Source: an uncultured Clostridium sp. (GTDB lineage: Bacteria > Bacillota > Clostridia > TANB77 > CAG-508). From it: a stretch of 41,593 nucleotides of DNA. Positions within the stretch are counted from its first letter, which is position 1. The number at the start of each line of letters is the position of its first letter. Below the pieces are notes generated by a model. The model was not told where the DNA came from. It did no database searches and worked only from the letters and a program-made list of their open reading frames with translations. Positions 9,701 through 16,831 of this stretch are shown here, in pieces. The stretch spans positions 1 through 41,593 of the forward strand of contig CANEHB010000017.1 of NCBI GenBank assembly GCA_947427205.1. Reading direction: 5' to 3'. The position numbers and the translations under genes are program-made.

Positions 9701-12648
9701 AATGTGTTTGCTAATACTTTTCTTTCGTCTGCTGTTGATTCAGCATTAGAATGTCCTGTTTGTATCATTGCTGTATTGTTCCAAGTTGTTAGATAATAGC
9801 AAGGATTTCCTGTTCCACCTGCATTATAATAATTATTTAAATGTCCATACTCTGTTATTTCATTTCCGTCTATTAATGTCATCCATACATTTCCTAATGC
9901 TGCTTGTGATAATGTATGCGTTTGTGGAATGGTTAATTTAGTTCCTAATGGAAGTTCATACGGAAAATTAGTTAATAAACCATTTTTATTAACTATTACA
10001 GTACTAGACATATATGCCCAATTAGTATTATAATCTCTTTCACTTGTTACAATTTCAGGGTTGTTATAAGAATTGTTTCCAATTTCTATATTAAAATATG
10101 TTCTTAATCTTCTTAATACTCCCATTCTAAGTTCACTAGGAGTATATGTAAGTGTATCATGTCCTATTAAAATTCCATATCCTCTTTTTATATAACATTC
10201 TATTTGTTCTATTGAAGCATCACTTAGAGAATTATAAGCATAACCATTAGCATCCCATGTTCCAATCATTACTATATCATAATTCCATAAAATATCTGGA
10301 TTGCTATTAAAATCATCATTACTTACTGGTGTTATTTTTATGATTTGTTGTCCTGTTATTGGATTTTTGCCATATGCCTCAAAATTAGTAGTAGTGGTTC
10401 CTTCAGTCATAGTTCCGCCTTCTATCCAAACTTTTAATGCTGCTGATTTTGGAAGATTCTCTGATGTTCCATCTAAATATCTAAATGTTACTGTTGGTAT
10501 AGAACAACTACTATTAGGTTGAGGATAAACATTTAATACCTTAATAGATTCAATTTCTTTATAAAAATCAACTGTTGAAATTGATTCCCATTCTTCTTGA
10601 TCTTCTTTTTTCTGATATACTTTAAATATTTTATTTTCTGCATCATAAGTAGACCAATCTAAATCTACTCCACCTTTTCCATTTGCTGCTGTTAAATTTA
10701 CTTCTGTTGTTAATTCTAATTCTGGTATTTCAAATTCATATACTTCACTCACATTTCCTGCTGCATCTTCTGCTACAACATAAACATATTTCATTTCGTT
10801 TATATTTGGTATAATTAATTCTTCATTTACTGCTACCTCTGTACTATCATTTTTTGATACTACTGGGACTGCAAGTTTATTTTTACTTGCTACAAATCTA
10901 TATTTTGAAACTCCAGAACCTTCTCCAAGCATTTCATGTCTATCATTTGCTGTAATCACTAATTTATTATTATTTAATCTTGCATTGGTTATTGCTGGTG
11001 CTGTATTATCTATTTTATCAATAGTTATCGTTTGTGTTCTTATATTTCCTAATTCATCTTTATAAAATACTCTTGCTTGAGTTGGTTCATAAACATCACC
11101 AACAAACTTATAATCTCTTGAATATGTATTTTCTAATTTATTTGCTAATTCATAATCTTCTACATTATTAAATGCTATTGATACATTTCCAATTCCATTA
11201 TCTATTGCTTCAAATGTAAATTCTTTTTCTTTTGCCCAATCGCCCATTACTTCTGTACCAGATATTACATGTGGAGCAACAGCATCAACTTTTCTAATTA
11301 TAAATTCTTGAGTAGTGCTATTATTACATGCGTCTGTAACTATAGCTGTAAATGTTCTACCATTTAATCCTGCTTCAATTTCTGGTGTACATGATATAGA
11401 ATAATTACCGTTTGTTACAGTTGTTTCTCCTTTAAAAATAGAATTTTCCTCATCATCTAATATTTCTACTGTTACTGTATTACAATAATTTTCTGTTCCT
11501 GAAATTGTAATTGGTTTTGTTTTGCTCCATTCAATTAATGAACTATCATCTGATCTTATATCTGTTATTGTTGGTTCGATTGGGTCTGGATAATACCATC
11601 TAGGATTAGTATAAGATTGATTAGTGAATATGGTAGAAATCCCATTTATTTTTATTCTGCAATCTACAAATGCTTTATATCCAACTCTTCTATTTGAAGT
11701 AAATGTTCCTACTGTTTTTAAAGTAACATTAGTACTACCAGCAGCTCCAGATATTATAGTTTGTGTATTACTCGCCCACAAACCATTTTCATTCCTATAT
11801 CCACCAGTTGTTTGAAAAACTGCTCCATTAGTAAGTTCTAGCTCAATAATTGTTGTTATAGTTGCAGGAGCTACAGAATTTGTTGTAAGCGTTTCAGTAA
11901 CTCTTCCAAATTCTTTATTACACATAATACAATAAATTGTTTCTTTACCATCAATAGGTTCTTTCAGAAATAAGGCATGCATTTGTCCTGAACCATATAC
12001 ATTTTTACAAATAGCACAAGTTCCTGTATTTGAACATGTTAATGCTATACCATCGGTAGTATGACAAGGTTCTTGTATAATTTCAGGTTGTTGGTATAAA
12101 TTTCCACTTCCATAAGTATTCAAGTAATACAACCATCTTATATATGTACCACAAACTTTGCATTTCTTAATATGCATATGTTGAACACCATCTATATAAT
12201 AACTACTTCCATCCCAAACGCATGGTTTGTGCCCTGTAAATGAATAACCACATGAGCATGTTTTGGTATAATAATTATTTTGTAAACATGATTCACTTCC
12301 TGCTGCCCATGTTGTTGTATATGTATGCGTAATTTCTTCTTGTTTTTCTCCACAAGCCATACATTCATTCCAATGCAAGTTTTCATCATACATTGTTTTC
12401 CAAATATGTTCATGCTGTGTTTCCTTTCCAAGAATTAATCCAGTTACATCTACAACTGTTATATCTGGTGCTGATCTTAGTAGATTTCTAATATCTGTAG
12501 TTTCAATTACTTCCGGCAATTCTACTGTGATATTTTCATTATCTACTTTACTTTCTTCTGCAACACTAGGTATTACTATAGAAGCTAGTATTAAAAAAGA
12601 TATCATCATGATAAAAAACAGTTTAATTAATAAATATTTTTTCTTCAT
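3703..12648 (-). CDS. Giant sortase-anchored repeat surface protein (MucBP-like)
   Basis: A 2981-residue secreted, wall-anchored protein. In order: signal peptide (1-30); Cys/His-rich head with HxHxW, HW-x-x-C-x-x-CG and CSCG motifs (about 79-250), which may bind zinc; Ig-like domains with DNAAPAITNA-like linkers (about 340-640); a Rossmann-like region at about 700-990 (VLNVYP, then DIVMIGTWDANG and GYGILIGHDT) that resembles what I recall of DUF5057; an InlB-type B repeat (about 1150-1200); 13 YTVEYY repeats, ten of them 80-87 residues and three shorter (about 1200-2255); eight MucBP-like repeats of 65-90 residues (about 2256-2870); a Pro/Glu then Asn/Gly/Ser linker; and LLTPGTGDILPQ, a hydrophobic segment and a basic tail. 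TPGTGD fits the (S/N/P)PxTG-type signals of clostridial sortases. An AGGAG site precedes the ATG. Likely an adhesin binding glycans or mucin; the ligand is unknown. Confidence 0.92.
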   Translation of the reverse strand: MKKKYLLIKLFFIMMISFLILASIVIPSVAEESKVDNENITVELPEVIETTDIRNLLRSAPDITVVDVTGLILGKETQHEHIWKTMYDENLHWNECMACGEKQEEITHTYTTTWAAGSESCLQNNYYTKTCSCGYSFTGHKPCVWDGSSYYIDGVQHMHIKKCKVCGTYIRWLYYLNTYGSGNLYQQPEIIQEPCHTTDGIALTCSNTGTCAICKNVYGSGQMHALFLKEPIDGKETIYCIMCNKEFGRVTETLTTNSVAPATITTIIELELTNGAVFQTTGGYRNENGLWASNTQTIISGAAGSTNVTLKTVGTFTSNRRVGYKAFVDCRIKINGISTIFTNQSYTNPRWYYPDPIEPTITDIRSDDSSLIEWSKTKPITISGTENYCNTVTVEILDDEENSIFKGETTVTNGNYSISCTPEIEAGLNGRTFTAIVTDACNNSTTQEFIIRKVDAVAPHVISGTEVMGDWAKEKEFTFEAIDNGIGNVSIAFNNVEDYELANKLENTYSRDYKFVGDVYEPTQARVFYKDELGNIRTQTITIDKIDNTAPAITNARLNNNKLVITANDRHEMLGEGSGVSKYRFVASKNKLAVPVVSKNDSTEVAVNEELIIPNINEMKYVYVVAEDAAGNVSEVYEFEIPELELTTEVNLTAANGKGGVDLDWSTYDAENKIFKVYQKKEDQEEWESISTVDFYKEIESIKVLNVYPQPNSSCSIPTVTFRYLDGTSENLPKSAALKVWIEGGTMTEGTTTTNFEAYGKNPITGQQIIKITPVSNDDFNSNPDILWNYDIVMIGTWDANGYAYNSLSDASIEQIECYIKRGYGILIGHDTLTYTPSELRMGVLRRLRTYFNIEIGNNSYNNPEIVTSERDYNTNWAYMSSTVIVNKNGLLTNFPYELPLGTKLTIPQTHTLSQAALGNVWMTLIDGNEITEYGHLNNYYNAGGTGNPCYYLTTWNNTAMIQTGHSNAESTADERKVLANTLFYLKQRTKGTGFTDNSAQDLKAPNAPIISTEGVKEVNKIKINYNAVDNGSTYSYYVEAFDDIDNSLLLATSNQRTETITTGTKGYYYIIDTDSENKEFDVSTATYIEDESILVDLLNNGKYIHIKAIDIAGNVGEPAVLKIEVRSKSEINLDGGTLDGNPEPELKPELVGTTIDLGTPQKEGYTFDRWEVTEGEINGTEYTFGLENGEIIAKWIKNHYDYTVEYYYNEIKDNEKTETLSAEFESIVEEYTEKPKVGYKFSKIENVPLKITTNPANNIIKVYYVTDDSQVKNLSYTVEYYKEGIKVDEDTQTVSQTVQLLEDDILTVKKAQINITDKYYGYKLLELKNNNNAITKLPDTVENGDVIKVYYVIDESQTKELSYTVEYYISGLKQDKDTQIVRNTVQVLEEDTLMVDKTKINTVNKYYGYKLDKTMPEQVPDIVNNGYVIKVYYVIDEDQTKEVSYTVQYFKDSIRVPEDTQVVKQNIQVLDEEILAVNKNQINRVDKYYGYKFERTDPQVLPNTVETGTVIKVYYVTDDEQTKNLNYKVEYYQEDEKVEEDTQIERKTVQVLEPDTLTVNKSKINIVDKYVGYELGHIELNGKVVSSLPNTVNNNDLINIYYVIDESQTKNISYTVEYYKENRKVEEDTQIVKKRVQVLQPDILDVDKSKINIVDKYLGYRLDRIDPVEIPSTIENGGVIKVYYMIDDENTKNIKYTVEYYQNDVKVEEDTQVVRKTVQILDSDTLKVNKSEINIVDKYIGYKLDYMKQDNRTIAVLPDSVQTETVIKIYYVTDENQTKNLSYTVEYYKNDVKVEEDTQIVRKTVQVLEEDTLVVDKSQINIVNKYLGYRLENLKKNNSDIVELPNVVTNWDIIKVYYEIDENQTKEISYTVEYYQNDIKVEEDTQVVKNTVQVLKPDTLKVDKSSINTVDKYIGYKLEKLKTNENIIDHLAEEVTNGDVIKVYYVIDESQTKNLDYTVEYYKEGIKVEDDTQVITQTVQILQPDILTVDKSSINTEDKYYGYKLEGIKQNEIEISELPDTVTNKTILQVYYVIDENQTKDLSYTVEYYKEGIKVEEDTQVVTQTVQVLEPDVLTVDKSQINTKDKYSGYKLEKIDPVEIPEMIENSGIIKVYYTKDSFEYTVEYYYDGVIDEAKTDKFTAIFQDEITIYEDKNITGYKLEKEENLPLVVTEYPAMNIIKVYYVKWEFDYTVNYYYDGVLDEENTETKVATFGDLIDSYIDKVKDGYRLETVENIPLRVVDDPSKNIINVYYVRKDANVVVKYVDKETEEEISDEVIKTGKVFDEFDVAEDVKEVEGYTLIESPEPTRGNYTEEEQIFTYYYAKNTQVVVKYIEKDLNNDNTEDNDVEENAREVVLAEKTIIEGHEGKAYETSAKEIENYTLVEDSKNTTGTMTRDEIIVVYYYLQNTKVTVKHIDKNSGEVLEVIEQKGLVGDTYTSTSKDFEEYVGVQKPENETVVMTKDEIILEYYYEKISAGVIEKHIDVKTDEILDSIVYEGNEGTPYKTEAKEFEGYDLVEEMYPENSEGTMTVDVIEVKYYYVRKASVRVEYIDKITGEKLPVDIEIAKRLAEGTTEYIYGHEGDLYETEEKKFEGYDLIEVPENSKGEMTVIRKEDGEVETEIIVEYYYVRKAEVKVEYIDIVTGEKLPVDMEISEALGKDTTEYIYGHEGDLYETEEKKFEGYDLVEVPENYEGEMTKEQITVTYKYIRKTNVIVEYIDIITGEKILEQEKAVNGNSYVKKDSTEIIEGHEGDSYKTIEKEFAYYELVQRPENSEGTMIVTIKDDGTASVTTYVRYYYAHKSSGVVEKHIDIMTNKEIAEDKLYEGNEGDPYKTSSKEIDGYELLEEKLPENAEGKMKKEVIEVKYYYKKVEQPAPEPEPQPTPEPVKPNDNNNNNNGNPPIIRNIYNYIIEGSGSKGNVSSNGNSSGSGSGSTNKNAITKLLTPGTGDILPQIAMVVISGVILMNIIVVQIRKSKKQNKK
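4577..4933 (-). repeat. Near-identical DNA duplication within two MucBP repeats
   Basis: The 93-bp segments 4577-4669 and 4841-4933 differ at only three positions, all silent or near-silent in the coding frame. They encode the GHEGDLYETEEKKFEGYDL core of adjacent MucBP repeats, much more alike than other repeats in the gene. This marks a recent duplication or gene conversion, so copy number here may vary between strains. Confidence 0.85.
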
Positions 12649-12693
12649 TTTACATATTCTCCTATTTCTTCTATTTCTCCTCTTTATATAATA

Positions 12694-12880
12694 AAACTTT
12701 TTTGAAAGTTTTTACATGGTAGTTATTTCCATCATGAATTAAAATAGCATTCTCTCATAAAAATATGCTATCATTTAATTTCACTTTTTAATCATATTTT
12801 ATATGCATAATATATACACTCATAATACGCTTTTTTTCTAGAGTATACAAGTATAAAATTCTATCAAGCTCTCTATACTC
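12694..12880. promoter_or_regulatory. Inverted repeats upstream of the giant surface gene (candidate operators)
   Basis: The 409-bp divergent gap 12649-13057 holds three separated inverted repeats: AAACTTT/AAAGTTT (12694-12711), ATAGCAT/ATGCTAT (12744-12771, arms 21 bp apart, two helical turns) and GAGTATA/TATACTC (12841-12880, arms 33 bp apart). GAGTATA appears again at 13006-13012 within the presumed promoter of the divergent ribbon-helix-helix gene. These could be sites for that regulator. No convincing -35/-10 pair for the giant gene was found. Confidence 0.4.
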
Positions 12881-13024
12881 AGTTATTCCGTAATTTCTAT
12901 TAAATTATATCTTTTTCATTAATTTTTTTATTAATTTACTATTTTTTTCTAGGGAATATATTTTTTGCAATTATTTTATTATTGCTAATAACACGTGTAT
13001 ATAGTGAGTATATTTTTTATGTAT

Positions 13025-13030
13025 TATAAT
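13025..13030 (+). promoter_or_regulatory. -10 element of the RHH gene
   Basis: TATAAT lies 28 bp before the ATG at 13058, with a poor -35 (TAGTGA, 13002-13007) at 17-bp spacing. The GAGTATA half-site at 13006-13012 overlaps the spacer region, which would suit a repressor. Confidence 0.5.
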
Positions 13031-13057
13031 TGTTAAAATTAATGAGGGGTGATTATC

Positions 13058-13237
13058 ATGGGTATTGCATACCATAAAAAGAATAATAAAACTTATATAC
13101 AATATACTGTTAGAATTGAAGAAGAAATATTAGAAAAAATCAAAAAAATTTCAAATATAGAAGATATATCTATTAATGAAGCTATAAATCAGTCATTACA
13201 ATATGCTATTGATGATTATGAATTTAAAATAAAGTAG
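13058..13237 (+). CDS. Small ribbon-helix-helix DNA-binding protein
   Basis: A 59-residue protein. After a basic N-terminus (HKKNNK) the segment YTVRIEEEILEKIKKISNIE, followed by SINEAINQSLQYAI, is the strand-helix-helix layout of Arc/MetJ/CopG-type regulators: alternating strand residues, then a helix, then the turn with S-x-N-E-A. Such proteins dimerise and insert the strand into the DNA major groove. I start at the ATG at 13058, eight bases after GAGGGG; a GTG three codons upstream would overlap that site. It is transcribed away from the giant surface protein gene, and repeated GAGTATA half-sites in the shared gap suggest that it controls itself and perhaps that gene (inference). No toxin partner is encoded next to it, so an antitoxin role is unlikely. 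Confidence 0.75.
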   Translation: MGIAYHKKNNKTYIQYTVRIEEEILEKIKKISNIEDISINEAINQSLQYAIDDYEFKIK

Positions 13238-13324
13238 AAAAAGTTTATTGAAAGCGTTAGCTAAAAATGATTCTATTTACATATACAAAATTTTATTATA
13301 TATAATTTTATATACACAAAAGTA

Positions 13325-13362
13325 AAAACTAGAACTTAACATTTTTGTTAAGTTCTAGTTTT
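13325..13362. terminator. Bidirectional hairpin, AAAACTAG family
   Basis: A perfect 16-bp stem (13325-13340 with 13347-13362), 6-nt loop, A-run before and TTTT after. It has the same stem as the terminators at 3651 and 41226 and probably ends the RHH transcript. The rest of the 378-bp gap 13238-13615 is AT-rich without other genes; a small AGGACA/TGTCCT hairpin lies at 13584-13598, just before the ribosome binding site of the next gene. Confidence 0.75.
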
Positions 13363-13615
13363 GCATATCTTGTTACTTCTTTCGACAGTTTTCGCAATTT
13401 TCTACGCAATTGTTACTTTAGTCATATTTATCATTTTTATTACTTTAAAATTAGTAATATTTTTTTCTGTTTATCTATTTTCCAAATAATTTTTTCCATA
13501 ATATGGTATATTAAAAATTTCATTGGGTAAAATCTCTTTGAATAGAAAAGATGCTAATATCTTTTTTATATTTAATACAAAAGAGGACATGCTGTCCTAG
13601 AAAGGATGATATAAT

Positions 13616-14365
13616 ATGAAAAACTTTTTATCAAATAACAAAATTGTTTTAATACTTACTTTTATTATTTTAGTTCTTTTGGTAAGTCTTTTTGCTACAT
13701 GTTTTGGTATGGAAGATTATCAAACTCTTGATTTTTCTCTTGGAATTGTTAATACAGATTATTTGAACATGAGAAGTGGTGCTGGAATAAATTATGATTC
13801 TATTGATCTTTTAAAGAAAAATGAATATGTAAGAGTATATGGAAAAATTGGAGAATGGTACATTATTCAAAATGAAGAAAATAAAATTGGTACAGCTAAT
13901 GTGAAATATATAACTCCTACTACAGAGCAAAAAGCTCCTGTTACTAATACTGAAACTATTAATGAGGTATCTAATACCAATTTAACAAATGAAGAGTCTG
14001 AGCTACTCTCTTTAATAAATATGGAAAGGCAAAAAAATAATTTATCAAATTTAGAAATTGATGAAAACTTACAAAATGTTGCTAGATTAAAAGCTCAAGA
14101 TTTAGTTGAAAACAACTATTTTTCACATATTTCACCTGTATATGGAACTCCTTTTGAAATGTTAAAAAAACATAGTATTTCATATAAAACAGCTAGTGAA
14201 AATATAGCAGGTAACTCAAGTGTCTCTTCTGCTCTCGATAGTTGGTTAAAATCTGAAGATCATAAGAAAAATATTTTAAGTAATGATTACAACTATACTG
14301 GAATTGGAATTGTTGATAGTATTGCCTATGGAAAAATTATTGTTGAACTTTTTGTAGGTAAGTAA
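13616..14365 (+). CDS. Secreted SH3b-CAP domain protein
   Basis: A 249-residue protein with an N-terminal membrane or signal segment (residues 10-30), a bacterial SH3 domain (about 37-100; LNMRSGAGINYDSI, EYVRVYGKIGEWY) and a C-terminal CAP/SCP domain of the YkwD type (about 124-249). The CAP part shows ELLSLINMERQ, YFSHISPVYGTPF with the conserved His, ENIAGN, then a W-x-x-S-x-x-H-x-x-NIL segment and YTGIGI, so the metal or active-site residues appear intact. Such proteins are exported and often sit at the wall or are linked with spores; the molecular activity of bacterial CAP domains is unsettled. AAAGGATG gives a good ribosome binding site, and a hairpin (AGGACA/TGTCCT) directly upstream may affect translation. 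A terminator follows. Confidence 0.88.
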   Translation: MKNFLSNNKIVLILTFIILVLLVSLFATCFGMEDYQTLDFSLGIVNTDYLNMRSGAGINYDSIDLLKKNEYVRVYGKIGEWYIIQNEENKIGTANVKYITPTTEQKAPVTNTETINEVSNTNLTNEESELLSLINMERQKNNLSNLEIDENLQNVARLKAQDLVENNYFSHISPVYGTPFEMLKKHSISYKTASENIAGNSSVSSALDSWLKSEDHKKNILSNDYNYTGIGIVDSIAYGKIIVELFVGK

Positions 14366-14391
14366 AAATTTTTAATATCAAATTAATTTAT

Positions 14392-14423
14392 AAATAGCTA
14401 TGATTTTTTTATCATAGCTATTT
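14392..14423 (+). terminator. Terminator of the SH3-CAP gene
   Basis: AAATAGCTATGAT (14392-14404) pairs perfectly with ATCATAGCTATTT (14411-14423), 6-nt loop, followed by TTTTC; 27 nt after the stop codon. Confidence 0.85.
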
Positions 14424-14582
14424 TCTATTATTTAATTAGATTCCTTTATTATCTTGATTTTTTACAAAAAAGATGTTAATATATTGAAAGTTTAAATATT
14501 TATAAATATTAAATTCTAAAATTCAGACCATTTCTGGTCAAAACAATCAAAAAACAAAATTAAAAAAAGGAAGTGACTGCTT

Positions 14583-15415
14583 ATAAGAAAATTATTACCA
14601 CAAACAAATGATTATGTATTTAAAAGAATATTTGGATATATAGGAAATGAAGAAATTACAAAAGGATTATTAAATTCAATATTGGATATTAAAGTTGAAG
14701 AAATTGAATTAGACCGTAAAGAAACATTAGAAAAAGACAAAAAATCAGATAAAGTTGGTATTTTAGATATAAGAGCCAAGATAAATAATGGAATTCAATG
14801 TGATATAGAAATGCAAGTTTTGGATAAAAAAATATTGAAAAAAGGTTATTATTTTATTGGAGTAAATTATATTTAAAATCTATAAAAGAATCTGAAAATT
14901 ATAATAAATTAAATAAAACTATAATTATATTAATTTCAAACTACAATTTAGATTCATTAAATTCAATAAAAGATACATATATAACCAAATGGCAAATACG
15001 AGAAAAAAACTATCAAAATATCGTGTTGACAAAAGATTTTGAAATTTATATAATCGAATTAGGAAAGTTTAAAAAACACACAAATAACAATAAAGAACTA
15101 GATGCTTGGATAAAATTTATTAAAAATCCGGAGGAAATAGATATGTCTGATATAAAAAACAATGAGCCTTTAGAAAAAGCAAAAGACCTATTAGAAGGAA
15201 TAAGTGATCCAGATACAAGAGAATATATATTATTAAGACAGCAAATGGCAAGAATGGATAAAAAAGCAGAAGAAGATTTTATAATTGATAAATCTAAAAA
15301 GAAAATTGCAAAAAAGATGTTAGAAAATAAAATTGATATTGAAACTATTATATCTTGTACTGAACTTACAAAAGAAGAAATTGAAGAATTAACTAAAACT
15401 GAAGAACCTGATTAA
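14583..15415 (+). pseudogene. Rpn/YhgA-like PD-(D/E)XK nuclease (recombination-promoting), frameshifted and without a standard start
   Basis: The first part, in frame from 14583, reads RKLLPQTNDYVFKRIFG, then a GLLNSIL segment and IQCDIEMQVLDKK, the start of Rpn-family nucleases (the D and E-x-Q match the PD-(D/E)XK core). It stops at 14876. The family's next motif, YYWSKLY-like, continues in the -1 frame as LLFYWSKLYLKSI and runs to 15415, ending in a charged helical tail. The break lies at an A6 run (TTGAAAAAAGG, about 14836-14846): a -1 slip there would join both halves exactly, so programmed frameshifting is conceivable. However, the expected ATG before RKLLP is ATA, although an AAGGAAG site lies upstream, which argues for decay. 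The family is linked with recA-independent recombination and spreads horizontally. It has a codon and base composition like its neighbours. Confidence 0.8.
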
Positions 15416-15454
15416 AAATCATAATCATATATTATAAATATTTAAACACAAAAT

Positions 15455-15480
15455 AAAGGACAGCTTAAAAACTGTCCTTT
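15455..15480. terminator. Bidirectional terminator of rpsU and the Rpn-like gene
   Basis: AAAGGACAG (15455-15463) pairs with CTGTCCTTT (15472-15480), 8-nt loop, T-rich on both strands. It lies 8 bp beyond the rpsU stop and 40 bp after the Rpn stop. Confidence 0.85.
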
Positions 15481-15487
15481 TATTTTA

Positions 15488-15658
15488 TTAAAATTTTCTT
15501 TTTCTTGCAGCCTCTGATTTTTTCTTTCTTTTTACACTAGGTTTTTCATAATGTTCTCTTTTTCTTACTTCTTGTAATACTCCATTTCTGGCACATTGTC
15601 TTTTAAATCTCTTTAATGCATCTTCTATATTACCATTATTAACTTTAACCTCTGACAT
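15488..15658 (-). CDS. rpsU: 30S ribosomal protein S21
   Basis: A 56-residue, strongly basic protein read directly from the sequence. It begins [20 protein letters not shown], has the S21 [20 protein letters not shown] segment and ends in a [14 protein letters not shown] tail, all typical of S21. S21 sits at the platform of the small subunit near the anti-Shine-Dalgarno region and helps initiation. The ribosome binding site (AAAGGAGGGG) is strong. It ends at a bidirectional terminator and lies downstream of prs on the same strand, with 125 bp between them. Confidence 0.96.
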   Translation of the reverse strand: MSEVKVNNGNIEDALKRFKRQCARNGVLQEVRKREHYEKPSVKRKKKSEAARKRKF

Positions 15659-15783
15659 TATTTTTCCCCTCCTTTCGAAGCCAAAAAAACATCTTGTGGG
15701 ATTGATTTTTTTATGTAATTAATCCTCTCGTTTTATGCTTAACTGCTTAATATTATACAGTCTATGGCTAAAAATGTCAATAC

Positions 15784-16731
15784 TTAATTTATTTCAAATA
15801 ATTCTCCTATTGATGTTTCTTCATGTATCCTTTTTATTGCTTCCGCAAAAAGCTCTGATATTGATACTACCACGATTTTATCAATTTGTTTTTCTTTTGG
15901 TAATGGTACTGTACTTGTCATTACTACTTCTTTGATTTCAGAATTTTTAATTCTTTCTATTGCTGGTCCTGATAAAATTCCATGTGTGCATCCTATATAT
16001 ACATCTTTTGCACCAAATTGTTTTATTACTGATACTGTTTCCATTATTGAACCTGCTGTATCTACTTCATCATCAAATACTAATGCATTCTTTCCTTTTA
16101 TATCTCCTATAACACTTGTTGATATTGCTCTATCGTCATTTCCATCTCTTCTTTTATCTACAAGCGCTATTGGACATTTAAAATGTTCTGCATATTTATA
16201 TGCTTTTTTTGAACTTCCTGCATCTGTTGCAACAACTACTTTGTTATCTATATCTTTTTGATCAAAATATTTCTCAAGTAAGCTTTGTCCTGTTAATACA
16301 TCACAATTTATATTAAAATATGCTTGTATTGCTCTATTATGTAAATCGCAAGTTAACACTCTATCTGCTCCTGCTGCTTCTATTAATTGGGCAAATAATT
16401 TGGCTGTAACTGGTATTCTTGGTTGATCTTTTTTGTCTGACCTTGAATACATATAATATGGTAAAACTACTGTAATTCTTTTTGCTGAAGCCCTTTTTAC
16501 TGCATCTATTGTTATTAATAATTCCATTATTCTTTCATTTACTGGTGGCTCTGTTGTTTGAATTAAGAATACATCTTTATCTCTAACTGTTTCTAAAACT
16601 TGAACAAAGTTATTATCATTTTTGAATTTCATCATATTGATTTTTCCTTTTTCAATTTTTAAGTAATCACAAATCTCTTCTGTAAATTTTTCTGCTGAAC
16701 TACTGCATGAAAAAATTTTTAAATTATCCAT
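15784..16731 (-). CDS. prs: Ribose-phosphate pyrophosphokinase (PRPP synthetase)
   Basis: Makes PRPP from ribose 5-phosphate and ATP for nucleotide, His and Trp synthesis. The 315-residue length is standard, and the family blocks are present: LPYYMYSRSDKKDQPR in the flexible region, DRVLTCDLHN, the VVATDAGS segment and the PRPP-binding loop LVFDDEVDTAGSI. Two departures from the usual text are PYYMYSRSDKKD (normally PYYGYARQDRK) and Asp-Ala-Gly-Ser in place of Asp-x-Gly. The ATG at 16731 has no Shine-Dalgarno sequence at normal distance; a GGAG lies 32 nt upstream, separated by a perfect hairpin (see the separate entry). It follows nrdG by about 100 bp and precedes rpsU. Confidence 0.95.
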   Translation of the reverse strand: MDNLKIFSCSSSAEKFTEEICDYLKIEKGKINMMKFKNDNNFVQVLETVRDKDVFLIQTTEPPVNERIMELLITIDAVKRASAKRITVVLPYYMYSRSDKKDQPRIPVTAKLFAQLIEAAGADRVLTCDLHNRAIQAYFNINCDVLTGQSLLEKYFDQKDIDNKVVVATDAGSSKKAYKYAEHFKCPIALVDKRRDGNDDRAISTSVIGDIKGKNALVFDDEVDTAGSIMETVSVIKQFGAKDVYIGCTHGILSGPAIERIKNSEIKEVVMTSTVPLPKEKQIDKIVVVSISELFAEAIKRIHEETSIGELFEIN

Positions 16732-16740
16732 TTTTTCTTT

Positions 16741-16767
16741 TACATTAATTTTTATTAATGTATCTCC
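16741..16767 (-). promoter_or_regulatory. Shine-Dalgarno-hairpin-start arrangement of prs
   Basis: On the minus strand GGAG (16764-16767) is followed by TACATTAAT-AAAA-ATTAATGTA (16741-16762), a perfect 9-bp hairpin, and then ten bases before the ATG at 16731. Unfolded, the SD-to-start distance is 32 nt, too long; folded, about 10 nt. The hairpin may thus place the SD correctly, or act as a switch. Confidence 0.6.
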
Positions 16768-16831
16768 TTTTTTTATTTAGGTATTATATAAAGGAACCTA
16801 TAAACCTTTATTTTACCCAGCTGGGCTTAGA

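Noticed and set aside
13058..13237. RHH protein as antitoxin of a toxin-antitoxin pair
   Set aside because: No toxin-sized gene lies next to it; a terminator follows directly.
13345..13530. A 61-residue frame in the gap before the CAP gene
   Set aside because: It starts inside the terminator hairpin, has no ribosome site and is low-complexity Phe/Tyr/Ile.
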